Of a stretch of DNA of 64,000 bases, positions 50,246-61,312 are shown piece by piece. The DNA is from Armillaria gallica. Taxonomy: Eukaryota > Basidiomycota > Agaricomycetes > Agaricales > Physalacriaceae. Within the stretch, counting starts at the first letter, position 1. Each line of letters begins with the position of its first letter. The notes below the pieces were generated by a model that was given only the letters and a program-made list of their open reading frames with translations, was not told the DNA's origin and ran no database searches. A program made the position numbers and the translations under genes. The DNA is taken from NCBI GenBank assembly GCA_037576215.1, contig JBANDB010000015.1, positions 1,922,001 through 1,986,000 of the forward strand, read 5' to 3'.

Positions 50246-50300
50246 CCAATGTTGGACGCTCGGCTTGATTTACTAAATCAAGCCGAGCGTCCAACATTGG
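50246..50300. repeat. Perfect 27-bp palindrome with a 1-nt loop
   Basis: 50246-50272 (ccaatgttgga...) and 50274-50300 are exact reverse complements around a single c at 50273. It lies in the same divergent interval. Confidence 0.92.
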
Positions 50301-50470
50301 CTGTGTACTAGGCAACCACTTCGTCATGTTTCTCACGCTTTCGCGACTTCCGAACGAACCACCATATCAATAGAACAGAGCAATATTACTGATGGCTACT
50401 ATGCCATCATCAGTTCGACCCTAAGTGCACAAATTCTTTCTCAATGTCAGGTGTACGTAGGACTCAGGCT

Positions 50471-52865
50471 TATGCAGTCTCATCCTGACTGAGCCCGTAC
50501 AGAATACATTTATAGATGACGAAGCAGGTGAGGAGGAAGAAGAATTGGACGAGGAGGACTACGACTCGTACACTAGTGAGCACGCTTACATTGCAGCTGT
50601 CCTTCCTCAACTCACACAGCCCTAGCTGGAGAATCCATTCCATCCAGTGTAACACCCCCCAACCTAAGTGCCACTCAAAGCGACGAGGCCGATGCCAGGG
50701 AGAGTTTTGAGAGGTGGCTGGAAGGTGTTCGTGATCGCTACTCGCAACCTCAGGCAACGGACCCTCACGAGACGCAGACGGTCACGCTGTTGCGTCGCGT
50801 ACGTTGTCAAGTGAGCGAAGCTAACCTAGGCGATCCTTTCTGATGCTAACCTTTCCTTGGGCAGGCAGGCATGGAGTATCAACTGTCAGCCTCTGTCCAG
50901 GGCGAACATGAGTGTCTCCACCGAGCGGTAGTACTTCCCTGGTTGCGAGGGTGGGTTTATTTTGAATCCAGATTGCACCAAGCCAGTATCAATGGTCCTA
51001 TCTTGGACGACTTGGAGAGACGCCTCTTGCGTGCACCCGGTGTTGCTTTGCGTCGAGGGAGCCCTTTGTTGGAATCTGTGGAGACCGCGGATTGGTGGAC
51101 CCGTGCGCGTGAGGACTGTCGAGGAATGGGCTTGGGAAGAGGCGATTGGCTCCGCGTCCGCAGTGGACGATATCGGGGGGACATAGCTCTGGTGTGGCAA
51201 ACATTGCCCTGGGGTTACAAGGTGCTGGTAGTCCCCCGCCAAAGAAATGGCACATCCCTCAAAAGGAAACGTAAGGGCTATCGTCCTGAACCTGCACTTT
51301 TTCCTATCTCCAACGCTTCGAACCAGCCCTCCGTTATACAAGAACACCACTACGACCGGGGACTATATATATTGGAGGTACCGCACGCGAATGCACTCAG
51401 CCTTGCGGAGCCCTTGACTTGGAACGACGCCAAAATGTTCTTTGACAGTGGTCATCCATTGGTTTGGGAATGCGACGTGTTCCCACCTGTTCAAGAATGG
51501 ATTTTTGAACCAGGTCTGGTAGTTCTGATAGATGAAGGGAAATCACGCGCTACAGTAGAAGCAGTAGGAGTGACAGGATTGGAGGTTACAGCAGAGGACG
51601 GCAGTGGAACCCGCACTATTTCATGGCGAGATGTCTGGAAGGATGTGCAGGTTGGTGACTATGTGGAGACTGTCGGGGAGCCGTCGCTGGGTGGATGGGT
51701 TGACCAAGTCAGGGGACCCAATCTGACTTTTTTACAACGGGACCGCTCGCTTGGCAGTCAGCGTGACCATGACTCTTCGGGGATGAAGGTTTGCTATGGA
51801 TTTCGCGCAGTTGTTGACTGTACTCATTGAATCATAGTTGTTCCATAGCCATCGCAACTGTGTGGTGGTCACACGACCACCCCACTGTCGGGCAGACAAT
51901 GCGACTGATCCAAACCGGCAAGCCAGGCTCTCCGTTCCCTGGCTTGGAGTGGAGGTTCGCATCAGCAAGCTTCATCACCGGTTTCGCGCCTACGAGGGAA
52001 CAGTCAGGGATGTCATACATGTCCCTGTGCGAAACACACGACCAGAGGTCCCCGGATGGCGGCCAACACCCCAATTAACCAGCGGTCTTAGCATTCTCGT
52101 GGAGCTCAATCGCTACTCTGGTGCCAATCCTCGAAGTGCTGAATGGTTTGATTACGAGGACATTTGGGAGCTACAGTAGGCTGATCTTATTAATTTGTGG
52201 CATTCATACTCATGGTCATCAGCACTGGGGAGCCTTTGTTGATCTTTCAACCATTGACTCGATACCAGAACTCCTTCCGACCCTCCGAATACTTCATGCA
52301 TGAGGAAGTACGGCATCCACCCGTCGAGCATTCCACAGCTGTGGAAGACACGCATCCACGGCCCGTTACCCCACCTCAGGTGCCTTCCCAGTCGCCTCTC
52401 TGGGCCTCCTACTGGTGGGAACATCCACAGTTAAGAAACAAAGAGATGCGTGTCACTCTGCCTGACAACAAGAAAGATGTGGTGGTTAAAGCGATGACCC
52501 TTGGAGATCAGGTCGCCTTGGTGAGGACCGTCTACAAGCAGCCTGTGGCGGTGGATGTAGCGAGGATGAAAATTCGCCATCCTCATCAAAGAGATTATGA
52601 TCTCTGGATGGTCACCGAAGGTGGATATGTCGGGCGTTATGTTCGTGGCTTGGACTATGAGGTGAGGCCACTAGGAATGGAACTTTGGTGGGACGTCGTC
52701 GTGGTGAACGTAGTGGCCGGGCACGTGGACGAGAACACGGGGATAGAACTCACCTTACCCGCTACCCACCTGGTGCTGGTTCCCGAGAGCTCAGAGGCCA
52801 GACAGTTGAATGATACATTGAAGCGGACGCTGCGCAAACGGTTTGAGGAACGGTCACGCAAGTAG
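50471..52865 (+). CDS. Spt5-like NGN/KOW protein
   Basis: The N-terminus is acidic (TFIDDEAGEEEEELDEEDYD), the usual opening of Spt5-type proteins. The third region is one long frame from about 50865. It has HRAVVLPWLRGWVYFESRLH (NGN-like), LRRGSPLLESVE, then GDWLRVRSGRYRGDIALVWQ as a KOW motif. After an intron at about 51787-51840, LSVPWLGVEVRI and FRAYEGTVRDV form a second KOW, with LSILVELNRYSG after it. The last exon (about 52200-52865) has NKKDVVVKAMTLGDQVALVR and ends FEERSRK. Spt5 proteins clamp RNA polymerase; expanded Spt5-like paralogues of unknown role occur in Agaricomycetes. No frame break is visible in the long exons. The start is uncertain because the first exon has only an out-of-frame ATG nearby. 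It is divergent from the JmjC gene. Confidence 0.65.
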
Positions 52866-53650
52866 AAGCCATTATCATAGTAACATCTTCACGAGCAAGT
52901 AGTTTAATGTGCCAATCTGACAATGTACCTACCTCTTGGCTCTAATTTACATTTGTTCAAACTCCAAAAATCCTCTGGCGGTACAAAAAGTGGTTGGGGC
53001 ACTAGGATTGTCATCATCCTCCTCATACTCGGGAAGCAATGCAACACAGCCACTTGAGCCCTTTTTTACTGCGTCCATCTATAATCGTATTTTGTTCGTT
53101 GGAAAACTCTTTTTACGACCAAAGCTATGCATCGTTAACTGGAGGCATAAATTAGGGGCAACAAACTCCCGGTCGGACTGGACTCCTCGGTCCGGCCTCA
53201 TTCTGTCCAGATATCCGGAGAAGTGCGAGTCCCTTTCTGGACTGACTAATCAAGCGCCCGATCCCCCGATATGGCACGTGTTCCATAGGTTCGAGTGCGA
53301 TCAAAGCACCTCTGTGAACGAGGAAAGTGTTATAATCTTCGTCAGATGTACTTAAACGTTTGTCAAATACGTGCGGAGCTTTTGGACTATATGTAGATCA
53401 CAAAAATGTTCTAAGGTTGTGGCTGCAGCAATCTATTCAGCTAATTTTCGTTTGTGTATACGTGTCACTGTAATAAGGTTGAGACCAACTTCCTTCACTG
53501 AGTTTCGTTTGTATATGCGTATCATTTCCATCAACTTTCCATATTTTACCCCACTATACACAGCTTCTTCTTACCACCACCTTCATTTCTTTTTATTTCT
53601 CTATTTCGTCATTTTTCACTCTTCTTTGATTACTCTTTCATCTGTTGCTT
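52866..53650. other. Spacer with weak frames
   Basis: A 140-residue plus frame at 52936-53355 starts MALIYICSNSKNP, but has no domain and ends without a clear join. It is perhaps a transposon remnant on the other strand. I see no supported gene. Confidence 0.3.
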
Positions 53651-53653
53651 CCT

Positions 53654-54109
53654 ATGGGTCGAGTATCCGTCCCTGTATACGGGGGTGGCTCGTCCAGCTC
53701 TCAACGTCCATCTCCCCGCCCTCCCGCGGCATCAACTGAAAGCTCCGACACCACGCCTGATACGACGCGTAGGTACGTCTGGAAAACGTAGTCAATCTCC
53801 GTCGACGGTTCCAAACGAGACGCCCAGCGACCCGCTTATCTATCATCGCCCATGCAACGATGAGGGCCCCAACAACATTGCTATGGATGCGTGTGCATTG
53901 CCCCGCCCTCCCGCGGCATCTTCTGAAGGCTCGGACGCGAAACCGAGGTATTACACGCTCTCGAGCAGCTTGCTAAGGACGAGCTGCAGAGAGTAGAAGA
54001 CCGAAGAGAAATTAAAAGACAGCAGGAGGAAATTGAAATGCAGCGGCTCGAAATCGAGCAGCAACGGAAGCAGATAATGAGCCTGAGGGCGGACAAACCA
54101 CTTATCTAA
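53654..54109 (+). CDS. Small Pro/Ser-rich protein with C-terminal coiled coil
   Basis: Starts MGRVSVPVYGGGSSSSQRPS. A repeated motif PRPPAASTESSD / PRPPAASSEGSD appears in two places (about 53712 and 53906). The C-terminal frame LEQLAKDELQRVEDRREIKR and RLEIEQQRKQIMSLRA is a strong heptad coiled coil ending at TAA 54109. At least one intron is needed to connect the frames and I could not fix its ends. No family is recognised. Confidence 0.35.
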
Positions 54110-54500
54110 TTATACCACCGTTGCGTCGGATTACTGGCTTTAGTCTGCACATGCACTTATCAGCGTTGCTAACAGTCATCTCCTCATTCGTACATGTATG
54201 CCTCTTTGACGTGCTCATGTGCCATTATTATACTTTCGAGATCTGTTTCCGCAATTGCCAACAATGGCCATCATCAGGGTAGAATTGGTGTCGCTTTGAT
54301 GATCGGTCGGACGAAGACAAGCATAATGGCATTAAGGACAACGGCCATTATAGGGACAATTTCACCAAGGGGTGCCTACTAGAGACTACATCCGCGACAG
54401 ACGTATTAAATACTACCTAACAAATCCACCAATACGCAACAAATTAAGTAGGCTGCGGCCGAATGGCTTTCTTCTCCTCCTCTTTCTTGATTATATAGAC

Positions 54501-57500
54501 CTAAGTGTTACGCGGACGCGAGTCAAGGTCGATTTCCGAATCCACAGCTTCCGGCGATACCGAAGGTAAGCGTTCCATCAGGACAGTCCATTGCTCGCGT
54601 GCATTCACATTAAGTTCATTCCAAAGGGCCTCCTGCCTCAAGGCATATGCCCGCACCCCTGGTAAGTTAACCTTCTTCCCTCGGTCCTCCCATAAACCTG
54701 CATAGTGCTGGAACGTTGCTTGCACCCGACGCATTTCCTCTGTCAGAAGTACGCATTCTTCTTGCCAACGCTGTGCACGAGCACGAGACTTGCACCACTC
54801 GATACGTAATGCTTTAATGATCGGCATTAGGTGCGGTCCAATGCATGAAACTGTCTCACCTTCTTGCAATCCTTCCTTCCCCCCTTGCAGTTGAGTCTTC
54901 CAGATCCAAGATAACGAGCGCTGTCCCTCCGAGAGCGACTCATTGTAATCATCCAGTCCACGAACATCCTCTGCCTTCAGAGGTGAAAGGCCCGCTTTCC
55001 ATTCATGTCGGCCCAGATGGGTTGATACCGTTTCCAATGCCGTGTATACACGTCGATAGCGGGCCACATCAACCCCAATTTTCCTTTCCACTCGGTGCAT
55101 CAACGTATTCGCCTTGGTACCGTATCGCTGACCTCGTGAAAATCGTTGCCGCCATATTACAAGATATGACTTCAAGAGTAGATGGTCGCGAAGCGTTGCC
55201 AGGGTATCATGAGCCTGAGCAAGTCGGAGTCGGCGTTCATCCTCAACGACGGACATCTGTGCAGCCGGGTCAATAGCTCCAAGTCGAAGTGCTGCCGACG
55301 GAAGATACAAAGGAATTTTTGTCGTATGAACTTCAGTGTTGGGAGGGCGTCGGTCATTGTCCCGGGCACGAAGTAGGCTCGTCTTGGGCATATATACCTT
55401 CTGCACTTCAATCCAAGCCTCAATTTTACGGAGAATACGATTTGACTGTTGTTGAACTCGTGTCCGCTGGAGGTCTGTTGAATGCGCGCCAAGTTCTTTG
55501 ATGTCATCAACGAGCCTTACTCTGAAGGACGAATGCTTGTCAAATAAGGATATAAGTGATTCAGGAAAAAAAACATACTGCGCCTCTTCTAACTGCAGAC
55601 CCTGAGCGATGAACTCACTAGGACTAACATCATGGCATATTTCAATGCTCGCTTCCTTCCTTTCTTCCTGGGCCAATTCTAAACGCACGGCGTTTTCGGT
55701 TACAGCTGTTGACTATTTGTAAATGCAGCCGGCGAGTCTGAGATTTAGGGACGTACGGCGCAACAATGGAGCAAAAGGATTCATTTGACTACAGTCGCTT
55801 TCCCAGAGAAGAACCATTTTTCTCCATCCATCAATCGCTGTTGAGTGGTCTCGATGTAAGGCATCTTCGAAGCTGATGAACTCGGCCACATGTTGCGCAC
55901 GTGCACTGAACGCATCCTTATATCTCTCGCAGATAGTTTGAGCTATGTGTATGCTTCAGACCTCGTGAATTGCAGCTTCATAGGAAGAACCACCTCACCC
56001 ATAATGATGATCTTTCGCCAATTATAGTCCCCAAAATGATCATCCAAAGTATCCCGACGAGAACCAGGACCCATCTCTTTCGTACTGTTGGCAAGAGCAT
56101 TTGTTGCAGCCCAGCCTCGCTCAGGTGCTTCACCGTCGGTTCTTCCAACTTTCGCCGAATAGTTAAAAGAGAAGTTGTTGCGACATGGTAGGATATGTGC
56201 AGGTAAATGGAACTTCGGAACTAGGTAGAGGATGTTTCGTTCGAGTTGGTGTGGTCGGAGCTCGGATGGATATTGTCCGACTCGACTAAAAAATTTCTTG
56301 TGCCATTGACAGGCTATGTCGTAGGAGATGACCAACCAAGGGGGAGTGTCGCATGCAAGCATCGAAAGAACAAAGTAGTCCATGTTTATGTACCTGTGTG
56401 ATGTGAAAATTGAAACCTGTAATAATAGGTATTGATTCACCTCTCTCCCTTTTGTAGATCCCCCACTGATAACGGACGCTTCATATCATGGCGACCGCAA
56501 ACCACGGCGCCTACACCCATCGCTGCGGCACCTTGACCACCTCGGCTGTTCGCAAGCTTCACAGCATCATGGTTATTGCACGTACTCTTTTCTTCTATCG
56601 GAATGACGTTGTCAAAGGTCTCCAGATGCGATCTAAATTTTTTCTCCTCCACAAAATAAGCATATCCGGGGTTGAGGCTGGGATCGCTTTCTTCATTTGA
56701 CACATTCAAGCGCCGCAGACGGAAATTGGCATCAATTGCAAGGAATAACCGATATATCCATGCTTTTTCACTGTATTAGGTCAGTAAGAGGAGAGTGCTG
56801 GTTCACTTAACTCTTACTCACGTATTTTTGGCCCATCCGTCGGGTAAATTGATGTGAGGGTGGGGACATGCAGGACAACGCAATGCTAACTCTCCAGGCT
56901 GCGTCGCTGCGATACCTCCAGGCTCATGACCTCGGCCAAAGCGTTTCATGGACCGCAAGTGTCGCCATTCCCACACGATTCGCAGAAAAGCATCGTATCG
57001 ATCCTGTGAATCTATTAATTGGAAATGATACCACACATCAAGGGCTTCTTACGGGAGGTGAGTGCATGCCTGTGTTATCCGACAAACGCGCCAGGGTGTG
57101 ATAGAACTCGTAGCCAGATACCTTTGACATGAATGACAGAATCTGAAATAGATGAAGAACACGGAATGTCGCCGCAGTCTGTGGGTAAATGGTCGTCGCG
57201 GGCCAGAAACGACCTCGAAGGAGCTGGCGATGCCGCTCAATAGCCTGCATACAGCTACAGAACCCCATCTGCACGGTAAATATCCCATCGATGTCGATGA
57301 TAACGAATGACTTGACTACAGTTGGACGAGAGCACGTATAACCTGGCCGATGACCAAGGTGGATAACCAGGCCAAGAGCGCGTAATGATGTCTTCTCGAA
57401 GTAAGAGCCAGTCCATTCCTGCCGCTCACGCTTTAGACGACTGAAGAAAAAGAAAGAAATTCTGTCGTACCTCTATCTTGTGCAACGGCATGCCCTGGTG

Positions 57501-58126
57501 TATATCAACCATACAGGTCTTGCATAGCATCCGAGCATCGACACAGGAGAGACACCGAAAGCGGCCCAGGTCCAAATCACACTTGCCGCAGTTCTCGCCA
57601 GCGTCGGATGGAGGCGCTTCTAGCCGCAACATTTCAGCAAGGAAAACTTCGCGTTCACGCTTCCACACTAAGAGAGGGTGATCCTGTAAACTGGTCAATA
57701 GGAAGAGGCAAAAACAAGAAAACTATTCACCCCCAATGGCCGTTCTCGACGCGTTGATTCCTCCCCACTCATTACAACCTCTGCTGGTGCGACATAATCC
57801 GGATCCAGAAAGGATATTTCTGAAACTTTGGAAGTGATCAAGGTGTCAAGTAGGGTTGAATGCGGCGGATACGAATAAGTAGATGGAGGGTCGATAGAGG
57901 ATCCATCAGGATAGACTACGGGGAGAGCTGTGACAGTAGTCTGAACACCCTGACGTGCTGAAGAGTTCGATGTTGACTGCGAAGAATAATCTGTGTGAAA
58001 ATGAAATTCTGGTACAGGAGGACCAAGAGGACGGGTGGTAATTGGGAACGTCTGATCGGTATCGACCTCATCGAACATTATCATGCGAGGACGAGCTCTC
58101 TTGTGGGATTTGTGGTTCTTGGCCAT
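54501..58126 (-). mobile_element. KDZ transposase with CxC2 cysteine cluster, apparently complete
   Basis: Starts MAKNHKSHKRARPRM at 58126. After an intron comes a CxC2-type cluster: CGKCDLDLGRFRCLSC and ARMLCKTCMVDIHQGMPLHK. Then WTGSYFEKTSLRALGLVIHL, the ATTIYPQTAATFRVLHLFQI block, RFGRGHEPGGI, and CPACPHPHINLPDGW, all in family order. The KDZ core shows LAIDANFRLRR (first Asp), VISYDIACQWHKKFF (second) and TDGEAPERGWAATNA (Glu). The C-terminal part (54501-55688) is a 395-residue helical exon. The join near 55695-55740 (gtacgt...caacag) gives NPFAPLLRPVTENAVRLELA. KDZ elements are cut-and-paste transposons expanded in fungi. All joins are GT-AG and no stop is seen, so it may be active. I did not find terminal inverted repeats by eye. 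Confidence 0.85.
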
Positions 58127-58410
58127 TTGCTCAGGGATGGGGTCGAGGGATATTCAGCGAAGTATATGAACTACTTTCTGTTTTATACCTCTGTGAGCGA
58201 GTTCACATTGATTGCGATATCAGCTTACCATTGTTCTAAGGTCATATGCTCAGAGCGTTGAATAGAACCAAGAATAGCACAGAATTGCGTCCCTTGCAGA
58301 GTGCGATCAGAGCGTCACTGTCACCAAAGGTGACGTTAGATATCACGTGTACTGATAATATTAGGTACTTTTCCTTTTCTGCCAACGCGAACGGCTGCTT
58401 CTGCTACTAC

Positions 58411-58980
58411 TTAAAGCTTTAATTCAATGCTATTGTCAGCAAGCCTGCGCGGTTTGGGGGCCCTTTCACTTCTTCTTATCTGCTCCGTTGGTGACTGATT
58501 TCCTTCCCTTCTGCCTTGCCTCTCCGCGTCTCCGGCATGTCCATCTGCTTGCGTCTTTGCAATGTTCCGCTTCGCACTTTGGGCCTTTGATCTGTTTTTC
58601 CTACCCTCGACATAAAACGGCTTCCAGAATTCAAGACTACGAACAATTCTGCAGAGGTCCTGCAGCATGAGCGTTACGTCAAATAAGTCCTAAAACAAAG
58701 TAAAGATCTGACCTTCTGCCGACATTCAATCCAGTATTTAGTTGCCTCTTTGTCCGCAGGATCTGGCGACTGTAACTCAGTACGGAACCTATCTTTCCAA
58801 ATCATCCATAGATAACTTTGGAATCGAGCGTAGTCACCAGGGTTGGTGCGGGCCTTGGCTTTGGATTCTCGATAGTCTATAAGATACGGACGGAGAAAGT
58901 CTTTTTGTTCCTTTGTGATGCGCCTAGGTTTTTGTCAGATGCAATCAAGTTGAAGATTGGAAGGGAAACTTAAGTTACAT
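58411..58980 (-). CDS. Small basic protein whose start codon is split by an intron
   Basis: A TATA box (tataaaag, 59026-59033) precedes aaaat at 58979. An intron 58978-58924 (gtaact...cctag) joins AT to G, giving MRITKEQKDFLRPYLIDYRE. Then SYLWMIWKDRF, and ECRQK | DLCRIVRSLEFWKPF across a second intron (about 58673-58725), then a Lys/Arg-rich tail ending at 58411. The product is about 150 residues. No family is recognised. It lies upstream of the KDZ gene on the same strand and may be an accessory of the element. Confidence 0.5.
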
Positions 58981-59025
58981 TTTGCTTGCGATGTTTGTCT
59001 GATACTTTTGTCTACAGATTGTCTG

Positions 59026-59033
59026 CTTTTATA
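59026..59033 (-). promoter_or_regulatory. TATA box of the 58.4-59.0 kb gene
   Basis: tataaaag on the minus strand, about 46 nt upstream of the split ATG. It lies beside the 25-bp tandem repeats. Confidence 0.5.
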
Positions 59034-59057
59034 CCATCCTGCCGGGTGCAACACTTA

Positions 59058-59160
59058 TGGTGCGTATGATTGCGTTTCCTATATTATGCGCATAAATACG
59101 CTTCCTATTATGCGTATCAATATGCTCCCTATATTATGCGTATCAATACGCTCCCTATAA
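59058..59160. repeat. About four imperfect 25-bp tandem repeats, tatgcgtatcaatacgctccc type
   Basis: The units begin near 59061, 59085, 59109 and 59135. They resemble the tatgcgcat sequences at 40165-40245. Confidence 0.7.
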
Positions 59161-59190
59161 TTCGCCGTATCAGCATCGGCCCTTTCTGAT

Positions 59191-60053
59191 ATGTACCCAG
59201 ACTCCGCCACTCGGATCAACATTGGTACGTGGTATTCGGCATCTATTCAGCCCTTCCTCCTGACCCCAATGGAGATGGTTACCGTACACAAGGACGTTAC
59301 TGCTGAGGAGCGGCGAGCAGCCCATAATGCAAGCAGTCGCCGCAGTTACGCGAAGTACGTTTTTTTTACCACTGCTTGCTGCATTGAACGTAGCTCTAGT
59401 CTAGAAATCGAAGCATAATCAACCAACGCAGGCGAGACATGTATCAGAAAAACAAAAAAAAAGGGAGCAGGTGCAAAATTATGCATCTACTGCGTCTGCG
59501 ACCAGCTCTGAGCGTTTCAACAGTCTAGAACCACTCATCCGTCAGGCTAACCGCGTTGTCGAGGTCGAAGCTGAAGTCAATAGCGGGCGGTCTCATGAGG
59601 AGTTCGTATCTTTTCTTCATTAGTGCTGTGCTCTTATTCACGGCATGTATTCTTCAGATGCTGCTCGCCACTGGCTGCCGCCATTGATCAACTCGGCCGT
59701 ATCTCTGCTAGATTTGCGATACTCACCCAAGAGAACCCATGAGGTCATTGCAACACCGCGTACCGCCAGTATATGCAAACAATAACGCGGGACCAGCCCA
59801 GGGGCAACCGTAGCATCCTTCATGATGCCGTCCTACAAATATCGACTTTGGAACGGGATATTCTTAGTTACGAGCATCTCATTCTCAATTCTGCTGGCGT
59901 AGGATGAGAGATGCGTTACTTACAAGCGGTTTTGTGGCCTGTTCGTGAGCTAGTAGGTTGGCTAGAGGAGGTGTTATGTGAGGCCATGATTAGCCCTAGC
60001 GGACTACGGGATAAGTATCGCAGAGGCGAACTTGCGTTTTTGACTCTTTGACA
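59191..60053 (+). pseudogene. Decayed paralogue of the gene at 60109-60980
   Basis: Exon 1 gives TAEERRAAHNASSRRSYAK, joined via an intron to RDMYQKNKKK. The poly-A run at 59454-59462 is one base short to continue into REQVQNYASTASATSSERFN, so a frameshift is present. Later RSILHDAVLQISTLERDILS and PVRELVGWLEEVLCEAM, with an in-frame TGA at about 59738. The C-terminal PVRELVGWLEE...LRDKYRRGELAF parallels PIEQLVSWLED...LRIAYNRQKLAW of the convergent gene. Confidence 0.45.
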
Positions 60054-60108
60054 CGTGTAAATTTGCAGGCATATAGGCATATAAACAATGTGATTCATAT
60101 TACTCCAT

Positions 60109-60980
60109 CTAACTAGACTCTCTCTGCCATGCAAGCTTCTGTCTATTGTAAGCAATACGCAAATGATAAGGTCCATCAATAGCAGCACGCCATATATCCT
60201 CTAGCCAGGAAACGAGCTGTTCTATCGGTTTGCCTAATGTCTCCAGCACTTTCTGGCGGTCGCTAGGCCCATCCGCCTCTAAGGCCACTGCAGTAATGGA
60301 TGCATACGCCTTTCGCATGCGATAGAGGTCGTCTAGAGGCTCAACAAAGATGGATATCTGCCCTTGACGTCGAGACTTGTTCTTGAAGTATTGACCAAGG
60401 AGACTCTCGACATAGCTAGAGGGTGTCTTTCCAAGCAGGAAATCTTCAAACTCCTGTACAATTGCCCTGCCCTCGGCACTAAACTTGGGGAAGGGATCGG
60501 GACGTGGTGGTGGACTTGGTACGGTCACTGAGCTGAAAGTAGGATCACACTCAGCAGTAGTGGAATATTGAAAGACTATCATCCACGTACATGGGTAGGA
60601 CCTCATACTGATTTGTGTTTCGCACTCTCTTGAGGCGAGTAGAATATTTCACCGTAGGCTGCTTGTTCGATTGGGATACAGGATCGACATGCGTTTCGGA
60701 GGTCACAGTCGCGCTTTCATGACTATATAAAGATGTCAGTTAGCAATTAATAAATCTCACAAACTAGCTATGACTTACTGTTGAGAATTATGTTGTACAC
60801 GATAGGCATGTTTGCGCCTACCCGAGATTTCGTACCTATGTCTAGTACATAAAGCAGCATGTAACGTTTGTCGCAGAATTCACCTAGTACAGCCACTCAC
60901 TTAGAATAATAATGTTTGCTCTTGTCCCTTAGGGCCTGCCGACGTTCTTCTTGCGTTTTGTATTTTGGGGGGTGGGCCAT
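60109..60980 (-). CDS. Unrecognised protein with basic N-terminus, convergent paralogue
   Basis: Starts MAHPPKYKTQEERRQALRDK, a basic DNA-binding-like opening. Three GT-AG introns join YEISGRRKHAYRVQHNSQQ, then ESATVTSETHVDPVSQSNKQ and the main exon (60109-60540). The latter has FPKFSAEGRAIVQEFEDFLL, GQYFKNKSRRQGQ and KPIEQLVSWLEDIWRAAIDG. The product is about 260 residues, complete, with no stop. No family name is known to me. The plus-strand gene 59191-60053 is its broken paralogue in tail-to-tail orientation. Confidence 0.5.
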
Positions 60981-61312
60981 GTGGAGTGGTCAGAGTAAGG
61001 GGACATCCGATGTCATCGAACCGTTCTTATCTATTTTGGATCTTTCGTCTGATCGTCTCACCAAAACCACATCTCCTCTGTCTAGTGGCATTATCTATAC
61101 ATTTCTCCCTGAAATACTCATTCAATGAACTGTACGGTATTGCGAAGCCATCAATCCATGTCTGGAGGGGCCGCGGGCAAATCTGCAGATTTCACTTAAA
61201 CATGCCCCACTGTAACGCGACGAGTCCCGACTTTAATTTACAAGGACTGTACTTTGATACATCTTTCACGTAGCCACTCTTCAACTCTTTAGTATCACAA
61301 CCGTCCTTCATT

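Noticed and set aside
50070..50336. 89-residue minus frame in the divergent interval
   Set aside because: Much of it is the 27-bp palindrome, and it has no family or splice support.
54845..55276. Plus-strand frame of 143 residues
   Set aside because: It is the shadow of the C-terminal KDZ exon.
44456..58126. TET/JBP gene accompanying the KDZ element
   Set aside because: The dioxygenase present is a JmjC protein by its GKK and distal His pattern; no TET/JBP motif was seen.
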